Below are positions 53,741 to 64,000 of a DNA stretch of 64,000 nucleotides, in pieces. Numbering within the stretch: the first letter of the stretch is position 1; each line of letters starts with the position of its first letter. The notes beneath the pieces are model-generated. The model saw nothing but the letters and a program-made list of their open reading frames with translations. It made no database searches and had not been told where the DNA came from. This stretch comes from Cercospora beticola. Lineage: Eukaryota; Ascomycota; Dothideomycetes; Mycosphaerellales; Mycosphaerellaceae. The stretch is taken from positions 2,542,001 through 2,606,000 of the forward strand of contig NC_088938.1 of the NCBI RefSeq assembly GCF_033473495.1, given 5' to 3'. Position numbers and translations under genes: made by a program.

Positions 53741-55440
53741 GTCATTCGGTCGCAGGTGGTACGCGCCGGTTTGTCGTCGGGCAGGCGTCAGAGGGGTGTC
53801 GCGACACGGGTAACACCAGCGTGAGAGCAATTCTCGAGCGTGAGCAATACGGGAGCTTCGTTCAAGAGTGAGGTCAATTGAGCGCAAAGGCGGAACGCGT
53901 CAAGTAGAGAGGTATGGAGAACGTGTGCGACGTGTCTCACGCGTAGGCCGCCAGCCGATGCAGCTTGCTTGCTGCGTGAGCTCGGCTCGGCTCGGCTCGG
54001 CTCGGCTCGGTTTCAGGCAGCATTAAGGCATCAATTATCTTGTGCAGACGGCTTCTCGTTGCATCCAGACCCGACGACGGCCTCGACAGCGTTGCTTGCT
54101 ACCGTCTTGAGCTTGCCGTCGAAATCTGCAGCGTCGGTAGCAGCTACCAGCGATGCGGCGGAGCTTTCTCGCCGTATGTTGCCCGCAGACAGAGCAGCCG
54201 GGTCGAGGTAGAGAGAGCGAGCCATTGCCCGCGGCGAAAGGAAGGCTATTGCTTTCTGTGGCGTTCACTAGCCGCAGCAAGTGGCAGGTTTTTGGTTGAC
54301 GCCATGCCTTCACTTTTCGATCAGAACGACGGCTGGTTCTCAACGGTTGTACATATGCTCGTCAAAGGCTGATCATGATGGGCATCCACCGGATCGCCGT
54401 CGTCCCGATGGATCGAGTGTGCAGTGAGAGGGTGTGTGCGAGACAGGAGAGACAACGTGCCATGAAATGAATACGCTCCTTTTCCCGCATCGTGCTCTGC
54501 GTACTCGAATACGAAACGCGAGCGACTAGCTGGGCGGACAGCGGCGAGACATGGCTGTGATGGGGGGCGCCTTGCAGCCGTGCATGCAGAAGACACTCAA
54601 TGACATGCCCATTTCGGCCATTTGACCATGCCAAGCAGCGTATGGGCCGTGGCGATTCGTTTGAGCCTCGTAAGCTCCGGATCGGACGGTCGCGGACATG
54701 GAATAGAGCACAGTAGCAGGTGGAGGATTATGGGGAAGAGAGACGTGTTGCAAGGTGCACGAGTACTTCTTGCCAGTGCCCGTCTGAGAGCTGCCTTCTC
54801 CCACTTCCATTGCCTTCACCACCACCGCGCCGTCGTCAACTACCACCACGCCGTACGACGCAGCCCGCGGAGGTCCTCCGGGAGTGCCGGCAGAGCAGAG
54901 GTGTATGAGGCTCTTTGCGCAACCAAACAGACCAGACTTTCCTAAACGACTGGGCCTTCTAGGTTAAGGCTCGTGCAGCGCCCGCGCCATCGAGCGTCAT
55001 CAGCAGCATCATCATTATTATCGGCGCACTGCTTGTGTGCTTGCCGGGCCCGTGTGTCCGCGAGAGGCGGTGGTCGTATAGGAAATAATATCTCCTGCAC
55101 GCCGCTGCTGCTGCTGCCGCCGCTGCACTGCACCGCGCCCGCCCACGACATTGCCCGCCAACGGCAACCCGGCTCCGGCCAGCTTTCACCACATGAGCGT
55201 CAGCCGCGAACACTTTTGATTCTCCGGTCTGCCCAGCAGTTGCTGAGCTCGACCCCAGGGAAAATTACGCGTCGACGCAGTGATAGCAGCAGTGATCGCC
55301 GAGCGTGACGAAAGACCCAGCGCATCCCCCATTCACGACGGCCTCGCCCTCTATAAACTGCCGCTGTCCCACTGCGGCTGCCGATTGCGCGGCTTTGTGT
55401 GCACAAAGACCCGGCGTGCAGGTTGAGAGCGTGGTACAAC
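53741..55440. other. Divergent intergenic region, no gene seen
   Basis: About 1.7 kb between the BAH-PHD gene (-) and the CAF120/Skg3-type gene (+). It holds both promoters and a pentanucleotide repeat at 53981-54010. It is GC-rich near 55040-55150 with CTG/GCC runs. No coding frame is supported. Confidence 0.45.
53981..54010. repeat. (CTCGG)6 pentanucleotide microsatellite
   Basis: Six perfect copies of CTCGG stand in tandem, about 240 bases upstream of the BAH-PHD start codon. They are flanked by GAG on the left and TTTCAGG on the right. Confidence 0.95.
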
Positions 55441-58400
55441 ATGCCTCGCAACAGAGGTACGTCTATCCCGAACCACTCCTGCGGCTTCACGCTGCGTCAT
55501 GTAGCAAGTGGCTGACGAGCGTTGCGTGCAGTTTTGTCCTTCATGTCCCAGTGGGGCGGAGGACCGCGATCGCCAACGACCGAGGACGTCAAAGAGGCGC
55601 CGCCCAGACAAAAGTCAACGCCTCCGCCGCGCGATCCTTCACAGAGCGAGAAGCTGCGCAAGCTGAACACCGACATTGACACCCCACAATCCATCCGCGG
55701 CTACAGGGCAGATGCTCTGGGCCAGGCGTCACCACACTCGCCGAGCACGCAGTCACGAGCAAGAGCAGAGTCCAGGGCGAACACGCGTCCGAACAGCATG
55801 ATCCAGACATACAATCCGCCGCAGATGGAGCTGGCGACCGACACGCCGCCCGAGCTGGCGCCCATCTTCAGCTATCTGAACAGCCACAGCAATAAGTCGT
55901 ACCAGGAGGGCTATTTCTTGAAGCTGCACGATCTGGACTCCAGCGGCCGGCCGAGTCGCGACCGTACGTGGACCGAGTGCTTTGCGCAATTAGTGGGCAC
56001 GGTCCTGTCTCTCTGGGACGCGGCTGCCCTGGACGCAGCCGGCGAGGACGGCGAGGTTGTGCCGACTTTCATCAACTTGAGCGATGCGTCAATCAAAATG
56101 GTGAGCAGGACAAGCAATGAGGGGGTCGGAACAGAGCTGACTGTGGCAGATTGAGTCCCTTCCTATGAATGGTGCCGCCGGAGGCAGCCTGCAGAACGTC
56201 CTCTCGGTATCGACTGCGGCCAATAATCGCTACCTACTGCATTTCAACTCCCTGAATTCTCTCACACAATGGACTGCGGGCATTCGTCTGGCCATGTTCG
56301 AGCATTCCACGCTCCAGGAAGCTTACACGGGATCTTTGATCGCCGGAAAAGGTAGATATCTGAATGGCATCAAGCAGATAATGGAACGCACTAGGTTTGC
56401 CTACGACGACTGGGCGCGTGTTCGCTTTGGAGCTGGCACCCCCTGGCGACGATGCTGGTGCGTCATTTCCCCGCCAGACGAGAAGGAATGGCAGAAGTCG
56501 CAAAAGTCGTTGAAGAAAGGCAGTGCATACACTCGACCCCAGCTACCGAAAGGCGACATTAAATTCTACGACACGAGAAAGGTGACAAAGAAGACGAAAC
56601 CAATCGCCACCATCAGCGATGCGTACGCTGCATATGCCATTTATCCACAATCGAAACCACTGGTCGAGCAGTCAACACTTGTGAAGCTGGAAGGCCTCGT
56701 TACAATTCATGGCGGACAAGAGACTACGACCGAAGGCTTCGTGTTCGTGATGCCAGAAGTTCACGCCGCCGTTAGCGGCTTCGAAATGATGCTCAGGTGG
56801 TTATTCCCGGTCTACGATACGTTTGGCCTCTACGGCAGACCTACCCGACTCATCGCAGACACACTTGATGCCAGAGGCTTGATGTTCGCTATGCCCAAAG
56901 ACCGCAGATACGGCTATCTGGACATTCTAGATGTCTCTGGGCTCATACACGAGAAAGGAAGCCAGAACTGGAGTGAACGACAGTGGCGCAAAGAGTTGAG
57001 GAAGCTCACCTCCGTTCGGATGACCACAGCGTTGGAGAATGGCGATCGTGGTGTAGGCTCAAGGCGCAACACAATGAGCCGGAACTCGCTTCCTCCATCC
57101 AAGAATGGCGTTCAGCTCCAACACGCAGCGATACACTCCACGCCAGGGTCGCGTTCAGCTTCTCCACACAAAGTGGCTCCTGGAAACGTGCGGCCCCCAA
57201 GTCGCACGGATTCTGCCCCTCCTACAGCTTTCAGCAACAGTCCGCACAAACGATCAGTGTCTGACGCGCCTGGCTACCGCAGACATATGGCCGAGACTCC
57301 ATCACGACTCTCGTACGAACAGAATATGCGAGACGATGATCAGCCGCCAGCTCCGCCCCGACACGGAGGTGTACTCGGCTCGAATGGCACGCAATCACCA
57401 AGCCCGATTGAGCGTGTGCATTCCGATGATAGATTGTCCACGAACTCGCCGTATGAGGAAGTGGCAGCAGCAGCATCTCCATATCTACCGCCACCGGAGC
57501 CCGTTGTGTCACCTCCCGAAATGCAACACAACCCTCACAGTCGTCCAGCAGCTCAGCCGCATGTGACACCAGAGCTCCGCCGTGCTCACTCCAACGTGGA
57601 CGAAGACACTCTTCAGCAGATGCAAGACGCCGTGCGCAATGTGCAGCAAGAGGGTTATGCAATGCCTCAGAGCAATGAGCAGACACTTGCTTATCGTGAG
57701 CAGCAGTACTTGCCTGTCGAAAGATTACACGGATATTCTGGCCATGGTGCATATCGAGGTGAAGAGACTCGTTTGGAGTCCATACCAGGCTCACCTTACC
57801 ACGCCGTCAGTGGCGAATACTTTGACGCCAACGAAAGACCCAACATCGATGAGCTGGCTGCTAGATCGGAGCAGCGGCCAGAGCTGGCGCACAATCGCTC
57901 TTCCCAAAGCATCTCCCGCAAGCCGCTGCCGAACAGGCAGCTGCCACAAGTTCCGCAAGACGGACAATCCTCTGCTCGCAGTGGACAACAGGTGCGTGAT
58001 GATGTGGAGACTCCCGCTTCTCCCCCGAGCCCTGCGGGGAGTTTCATTGTCGACCCGACTTTTGTTGACGAGGATCTGATAGCACGCGTATTAAATGACG
58101 ACAGTGAGCGAACTAACACGATCGCCTCAACGGAAACGCCAGACTACGCAAGTTCTGGTCGCTCTTCTCTCGAAGAGCAGAAGAGGAAAGAGCAGCAAGA
58201 GAAGAAGGCATTTGAACGACGAGGCAAGCTGAAGACAGTTGGCGATCCCACTATGAGCTCCGTACCCGAACGAGCGTATGGATCTGGCAAGTTGGATACT
58301 TGGGACAAGGACAAAGAAGAGCAGAGCTCCGAGATACCCACGATCGAATTCGGACCCACTTATACATATAAAGTGCATAGCAGACCAAGCACAAGCGGGA

Positions 58401-59580
58401 CCATGACACCAGGCGAGATGGGCAAACACCAGCGTTCGAAGTCTCGTGATCGTCTGCGCGAGAGCTCTGGCTCGCGAATGAGCAGCTACTTTGACGCTCC
58501 CGAAGGAAGTCCTGCTGAAAAAAGACGTTCATCCTACTTTGCAGGTGCAAGGACTCCAACACCTACCGGTATTGAAGCTCAGGAGACTGTAGAACCTTCC
58601 AACAAGCGATCAAGCATGGCATGGGCACCGGGTGTTGCATCGGCAGGCAGTCCGTCATCGGGATTGACGCCAGAACAATTTGTCCAGCTCAAATTTGAAC
58701 AATCTCAGCGCCCTCAGTACGCGCCGCAACCTCAATACGCTCAACGCACCAAGTCGCTCGTCCCTCCAATCGCCCACAGCCGTAATTTCTCTACAAACGA
58801 TCTGCCTCAGATGCGAAGGTCGATGGCTAAGACCCCACCACCATTCCAGCGCTCGATTTCTGGCGACTGGACAATGCAAAGGGCAGAGTCGCCGCAAACT
58901 CCACCCAGTCGGCCACACTCGCGAAACCTCTTGAGACGCTCAAGTGGTGCTACCCTACTCAACAGCACGCAAGCCGTCACTTTGAGCGCCAAAGAACGAA
59001 CCCAGGTTTCTCGCATGACTGGGGCGCCACTCGTCAGCATGGCAGCCAACGAGGACAAGAGAAAGAAATTCGACATGCCCAACGCTGGCCTCATCGGTGC
59101 TCTGGCAGACCGCGAAAGAGATCGAGCGAATGTCGATAGATACAGGAGCGGTGCCGTTCAAGGCGCGGTCGCGATGACGATTCAGCAGCAAGCGGAAGCC
59201 CAACAAGCAGCATTGCTTGCACAACAAGAGAGACAACATGCAGCCCAGATGGCTGCTCAGAAGGCAGCACAGACCGCACAGTTCAATCAGATGGCTCACG
59301 AACGCGCACAGAGGATGTTGGCGCCACAACAAAGGTCATCAATGTATCTGCCGCAACAGACTGGTCAAGTGCAGCAAATGGCACCTCAGATGCAGCACAG
59401 ACAGTCTTGGGCACCGGATATGTTGCAGCAGCAACTCCTACAGCAGCAAATGCAGATCCAGCAGATGCAGCAAATGCAGCAGCAGCAAGGTTATGGCATG
59501 GGCCAGCAATCCCAGGCCAGCGTGTACGGAGGCCAGTATGTACAGCAGCCGAGTTTTGGGCAGCAACAGCCGATGTACGG

Positions 59581-59616
<36 letters not shown>

Positions 59617-59635
59617 CTACCAGCCGAGGAGGTGA
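55441..59635 (+). CDS. CAF120/Skg3-family PH-domain protein with polyglutamine C-terminus
   Basis: Three exons, 55441-55456 (16 nt), 55532-56100 and 56150-59635, with introns of 75 and 49 nt (gctgac branch in both), give 1,356 residues. The tiny first exon encodes MPRNR and splices in frame to VLSFMSQWGG; without it translation could start at ATG 55543. A PH domain (about residues 110-260) starts at YQEGYFLKLHDLD and is interrupted by the second intron after SDASIKM. It is followed by GRYLNGIKQIMERTRFAYDDWARVRFG, WRRCWCVISPPDEKEW and FVMPEVHAAVSGFEMMLRWLFPVYDTFGLYGRP, the conserved fungal block. The remainder is long, disordered and Pro/Ser/Gln-rich, ending with a coiled Gln/Ala segment and 11 glutamines. 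Yeast Caf120 belongs to the CCR4-NOT network and Skg3 to polarity; the exact role here is unknown. Confidence 0.88.
59582..59614 (+). repeat. (CAG)11 repeat encoding polyglutamine
   Basis: Eleven uninterrupted CAG codons just before the final YYQPRR of the CAF120/Skg3-type protein. The preceding 150 bases are also CAG/CAA-rich (LQQQLLQQQMQIQQMQ). Confidence 0.95.
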
Positions 59636-61592
59636 TCCATCAACTGGGTATTGATGATTCGGATTTGGTGACGAGAAGCACAGATCGCGGCCATGGTTGC
59701 AGCATTTATAAACGACATATGACCGCTCTTCATACAGATATCACAGTGCGTTCCGTATAACGGATGTTCTCTTATAGCATTAAAGCGGCCAATGCGGGTG
59801 CATAGGAAACCAGAATGCAATGAAGTCAGTGAAACAATCTGGCAGATAGATGAATATGAATAGAAACGATTCGGAACATTGGAATTACGCCTCTGTCGTG
59901 AGGGAGAATGAGCAAGTTGGCGCCTGTGAGTGGTCCACATGTCCATGCCCGGCCATCGGTGAGTGGGCGCCCTGGCACAGTGATTTTGGTCTTCATGTTG
60001 GTCAAACGATGAATCTGCATGACCATGACCGTGTCGACCGGTCAGTCCGCTGCCTATCGCACGTTGGCGCTTTTCTGATCACACGAGTAAGGAGATGCCT
60101 CGGTGTGTAACTTTCGTTTTGTTGATGAGGTGATGTTGGAGCAGGCTTTGCTTGGCGGAAGGTGGGATTGCGGAGGGCCAAACCAAAGGCCAGCAGCAAC
60201 GAACAACATCCACATTTTGCTTCCACTTTCATCACAACTATTGAGATGTCCAATGCGCCTGCTCGCCCTTCGCTCTCGCCAGCTTCTCTCTACTGCATCG
60301 CGCCGAAAGCAGATGACCGGAACAATGCAAGCCCGCCACGTCACACAGAGAGAACCACGGCAATTTGTCGCCCTGGGTTAGGCGCCGCACGAAATTTGTG
60401 GCATTATGCACGTCGTTCTATGCCCGTCCAATTCACTTGCAAGCTCTATTTTTATGCTCGTCGAACCGGTGAACAGTTGAGCAATCGATGACCCGGAAAG
60501 ATATGCCCTCACTCGGCGTTCCTGCGGCCATGGTCATGGTCATGATTATACACGGGAGCAGGAAGAGCCTCACGGGTCGCCCTTGCTTCTTTGCTGCCAG
60601 CTCGCGTTGGACGCCTTCGGAACTGACGTCGCACTATGGGCCAGCAGCCGTATTGTCGGCATGCTGATGACCCTTTGTGTAAGGCGTGCATCTGGCATGG
60701 GCTGAGGAGCGCCTCTACATAAGGTATCTGGAGTTCCTCGCTCAGAAATCCCTCCAGTTGACATGCTGCTCTATAGTAGTCCCTCTCGCCACTCTTGAAA
60801 TTCTCACAATTCCTCTTCTCCCCATGAGACACACAACCAGCTTGCAGAGCGAAGACTCGCATTTTGGTCGAAATCAAGTGCGTCCGTAGGTCTGCTGCTA
60901 CTGTTGGCCAAGCTCTCGAAACTCTGCCGAGATGCTTCATCGGACTGCAAGACCTAGAACATGGCACCACGCATACTCAGCATGAGGTCTATACAATCAG
61001 GAGATTGAGGTCTAGCCAGGAGCAATGTACTTCGAAGTACATTTGCCAAATGTTGCACAAGGCTGAGGCTCCAAGGCTCCAAGGCACCGCTGCATGTTGG
61101 AGGATTCCGCTCGGGTACTACACTCACACCTCCGTGCTGGCTTCGGACGACGAGCACAACTCACCCCGGCGTACGTCGGCGCTCCATCAGTGCTCAGGAC
61201 ATGCACAATCAAGGCAGAGCTCATGCTCCCACCTCACCGGTCGTCTGAGTTCATGGTGTACCATTCTCGGATGCCTTCGCGTCTGATTGGACCCCCTCGC
61301 ACGGGAAATTGGCCCGATTGGAGCGCCCCAGTGCAGTGCAGATGTGAATATACTTCATGTTGAGAGTGAGGTCTGCGATGCAAAACGATTGGAGGTACGA
61401 GCGACGAGACCTAGGATACACCATGTGCGGTGATGCGGTGGGCGAAGCGAGGCCGCCTCCGCCCGGAGGGCGTAGGAGCATATGCTCTGGCGTCCTCAAG
61501 GTCGATTCCACACCTCTCCTCTCAGCCCTCTGAACAGATCGCTCGCCACAAAACGCTTTTCTTGCTACTTTGAGAAGACGATTCGCAGAAAG
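59636..61592. other. Intergenic, no gene seen
   Basis: About 2 kb between the CAF120/Skg3-type gene and zinc-finger copy C. Several frames of 80-153 codons occur on both strands, none with a domain or signal. I see nothing to call. Confidence 0.45.
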
Positions 61593-62676
61593 ATGGCTGG
61601 TGAATTTCTTTGGATGCGAGAGACCCCTGAATTAGACTCCGCAACCACTGAAAGCAGCGGGGAACGTATTGAGGAATTGCAAACTCCCTCGACACCCGAG
61701 ACACAAGTGTGAGTGGATTGTTATGATCTCCTATAGGGCACATACTCATCAAAGGATAGTGCCGGGCTTGCTTCGTTCACAGACAACCGTGTAGAGTTCT
61801 TCCTTGGCGAGCAGTACCCTGGGTATGAGCCAGGAGCGGGCAAAGGAATCTTCCAGAGCGATCTCGACAAACAAGCACTATGTGCGCTCCATGCCCCGAT
61901 TGGCTTCGAAAGCCAACGAGCCGCCAACGAAACACTCTGTCAGCAGCATTCCGCTCAAAGGCTGGAACCCGGAGAGGTTCAAGCGACGGGAGCCACAGCC
62001 GAGGGTACGTTCGTTCTTGTCATTCCAATTATACTTGCAGGTGTAATACAAGATTGGCCTGCGCCTATCTACAATTCGAGATCGTTGGGAAAATCAGAGT
62101 CGCGAGAAGAGCAAATAGCTGACGTGCCCAGGATATACCGTGCAGCTAGAAAATCATCAATACGTCCACTCCGTCGAATCTGTCCCGGTCAACGAGCGCT
62201 TGGCGAACCCAGACTACATTCCGACCTGCTTCACCGACATCCACGCGGATCTCGTATGCTTTCATTGCGGCCACGACCCTACACAAATCGACATTGACCT
62301 CGACATGCCGCTCTCATCTGCACCAACAACTCCACCACAACACTTATGCAGCCCATCACCCTCACAACAGCGATCTCCTCCGTCGTTACCAACAGCAAGA
62401 CCCAAGGTGCGCATACCACCTGCGCCCGCATCGACACCTAGACAAATCTCTCGTGCTGCAACATGCGAATGGTGCAATAAGACCTTTTCCCGGCCTGGAG
62501 GCTTACCAAGACACCAATCTGCATCGTGTCCAAATCGGCCAATCGGTGTGAGGCGAAGTCTGTTCGTCTGTCTTGTGTGTCAGGAGACGAAGCCGAGGAA
62601 AGATAAAATCCAATTGCATTGCCAAAAGAAACACGGGCAGCTAATTGGGAAGGAGACGTTCGTGGAGAAAATTTGA
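61593..62676 (+). CDS. Small zinc-finger protein, RKDK family copy C
   Basis: Exons 61593-61708, 61760-62004 and 62132-62676, with introns of 51 and 127 nt (gtgagt...gatag; gtacgt...ctgac...cccag), give 301 residues from ATG 61593 (AAGATGG). The N-terminus is acidic/polar. The middle exon encodes FFLGEQYPGYEPGAGKG and a Gln/Ala-rich stretch. The last exon has a Pro/Ser linker and two fingers: CEWCNKTFSRPGGLPRHQSASC (C2HC-like) and CLVCQETKPRKDKIQLHCQKKH (C-x2-C-x12-H-x4-H). The second finger shares the RKDKxxxHCQKxH signature with copies A and B, though spacing between the first two Cys differs. It is probably nuclear; the target is unknown. The 127-nt second intron is the least certain part. 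Confidence 0.7.
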
Positions 62677-62969
62677 GGGCTTGAAAGGGTCTTTTGTATA
62701 TTGTGTGGTTGGTGGATGTCGATACCCCTGTTGTATAGCTTTGCCTGAAATATCTGAAGAAGAATTTGATCACCTCGTAATTGAGCTGCGTTTCAATCCG
62801 AATCACTTTCTCCGACAGCTATATTTGCTGAGAAACGATATGATTGCGTGCTCCAGTGGCGTGGCAAGTGCGACATCGAGTGAGAGTGGCAGCATGTGCA
62901 TGGTCCTCTCCAAGTTGAGCCACACATGAGACTTTAGACTTTGGAGCACAGCCACGCATGCTCGATCGC

Positions 62970-63970
62970 TCAGTCCTCGTCTTCCTTCTTGATTTTGACT
63001 TCAGTCAAGTGCTTGTCTTCTTCTTCCACAGTCCTTCTGGGGTGTTCCCTCATCACAGTGACTCCAATCCAGTGCTTGTCTTCTTCTTTCACCGTGCCTC
63101 CTGTGTCATGAATGTCTTCTTGCTTAATTGTGACACAGTCACAGCCCTTATTTTCTTCCTCCAGAGTCTCTGCAGTCAAGTACTTGTCGTCCTGTTGCAG
63201 AGTGGTCCTGCGGGCGAATTTGTTCCGGTAGCAGTTCTCGCTTCCTGGCATGTGCTCATGGTACTTGCACTTCGCAGCGGCCAACGAAGCTGAGTCGGGG
63301 TCTTTCTCTTTCAGTTTCTTTTCGAAGTCTGCCAGGAAAGCGGGATGATCGTGCTTGTTGACAGCTCTAGTTGCTTTATGAGTTGTCATTCTGTGTACGA
63401 GAAGCGCGCGTGCCTTAGATCCAGGTGAAGTGAGGTTGTAGAGTATTTTTCGGAATCGCTGGTGGGGTAGCCAGTATCGGTCCTCCTCCGCATCGTAGCT
63501 GCTCCAATGAGTGATCATGGCATCTGTGATCGCGTCGTGGAAGTCGATGTCCAAGATTTTGGTTGCGAGGCGATAGGCCAGAATCAGTCTTGCGGTGACA
63601 CCATTCTTCGCGGGAGTTTCGTTGTCTTTGAGTCCGGCGTAGATTTTCCTGTCACGCAACCAATTTACGTAGAGGTTAAAGGTGGTGGCGCTGATGTCTG
63701 GAAGTTCTATAGGAACAGCGATCTCTGTCTTCGGGTTGGCAAAAATGGCTCTGAAATGTTCCGATGCTTGGCACAGTGTTTTCTTGTGGACAGAGAAAGA
63801 AGCACCACTTTGTCCGACTTTGACTTTGATGGGAGGTGCAGTGAGGCTAAGTATGTTAGCGGACATGTAGATTCTCGAGTGTCTCTCCAATTTGCTTACT
63901 CAGTAGCTTGAGAGGCAGACTGGAGAACTCCTCCAAACATGTTCGGGTCGTAGTGCATGTGATATGTCAT
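62970..63970 (-). CDS. BTB/POZ domain protein with short C-terminal charged repeats
   Basis: Exons 63970-63900 and 63846-62970, with a 53-nt intron (gtaagc...gctaac...cttag), give 315 residues from ATG 63970; more 5' sequence could lie outside the window. A BTB domain (about 25-130) opens with IKVKVGQSGASFSVHKKTLCQASEHFRAI, recognisable by the VHKKTLCQASEHF core and LPDISATTFNLYVNWL. Such BTB proteins without Kelch or MATH partners are numerous in dothideomycetes, and some are Cullin-3 adaptors. The last 80 residues contain degenerate units of about 12 residues on the pattern E-E-D-K-H-x-T-x-V-T-V. Function is unknown. An internal ATG at 63866 lies inside the proposed intron and would give a shorter N-terminus. 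Confidence 0.8.
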
Positions 63971-64000
63971 GGTTAGTGGAGCGTGGTAGTCATCAAGTTT

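Noticed and set aside
63846..63866. Start of the BTB protein at ATG 63866
   Set aside because: It lies inside a good intron (gtaagc...gctaac...ttag). Splicing to an upstream ATG at 63970 keeps frame and explains the branch site.
1..64000. Transposons, rRNA, CRISPR arrays
   Set aside because: I saw no transposase or reverse-transcriptase motifs, long terminal or inverted repeats, rRNA signatures, or regular repeat-spacer arrays. Old, mutated repeats could escape reading by eye.

Overview
The window is nuclear DNA from a filamentous ascomycete (Pezizomycotina), most likely a dothideomycete of the Mycosphaerellales/Capnodiales type; the class is inference. Introns are short (47-93 nt where a function was recognised), with GT...AG ends and CTGAC/CTAAC branch points. 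Genes are spaced by 0.3-2.4 kb on both strands, and families such as CreB, Cyp3/PPIH, the LSD1 SWIRM-HMG oxidase, Yth1, CAF120/Skg3 and fungal-type thioredoxin reductase are present. Where the sequence allowed, I assembled genes from exons and checked reading phase across each junction.

Layout. 0-27 kb: 3' end of a zinc-type alcohol dehydrogenase (+); a secreted GH17 glucanase of BtgE type (+); spliceosomal cyclophilin H (-); thioredoxin reductase (+); ALG12 mannosyltransferase (-) divergent from YOS1 (+); the deubiquitinase CreB (-); an LSD1-type histone demethylase (-); an NTR2-domain splicing protein (-); a small secreted protein with Kex2-like sites (+); a Ser-rich GPI-type wall protein (-); and a carotenoid oxygenase (-). 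27.5-36.9 kb: one intronless 3,109-residue DUF6606/DUF3638/DUF3645 protein (-). 38-42 kb: Yth1 (-) divergent from a CUE-CCCH-SMR protein (+). 42.9-46.7 kb: two paralogous small zinc-finger genes (-) in a gene-poor stretch. 48.6-53.7 kb: an extended SDR (-) and a BAH-PHD chromatin reader (-). 55.4-59.6 kb: a CAF120/Skg3-type PH protein ending in polyglutamine (+). 61.6-64 kb: a third member of the zinc-finger family (+) and a BTB protein (-).

Most genes are housekeeping: RNA processing (cyclophilin H, NTR2, Yth1, SMR protein), chromatin (LSD1, BAH-PHD), ER/secretory work (ALG12, YOS1) and redox or ubiquitin control. The accessory flavour comes from the secreted peptide, the Ser-rich protein, the three RKDK-type zinc-finger genes and the BTB gene. 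The most promising unexplained items are the giant protein, which carries SF2/SecA-like ATPase motifs; the possible Kex2-released glycine-zipper peptide; the dispersed three-copy zinc-finger family; and a thioredoxin reductase whose mitochondrial presequence has no ATG. I saw no rRNA, tRNA, transposon or CRISPR. Several intergenic blocks of 1-2.4 kb hold nothing I can call.
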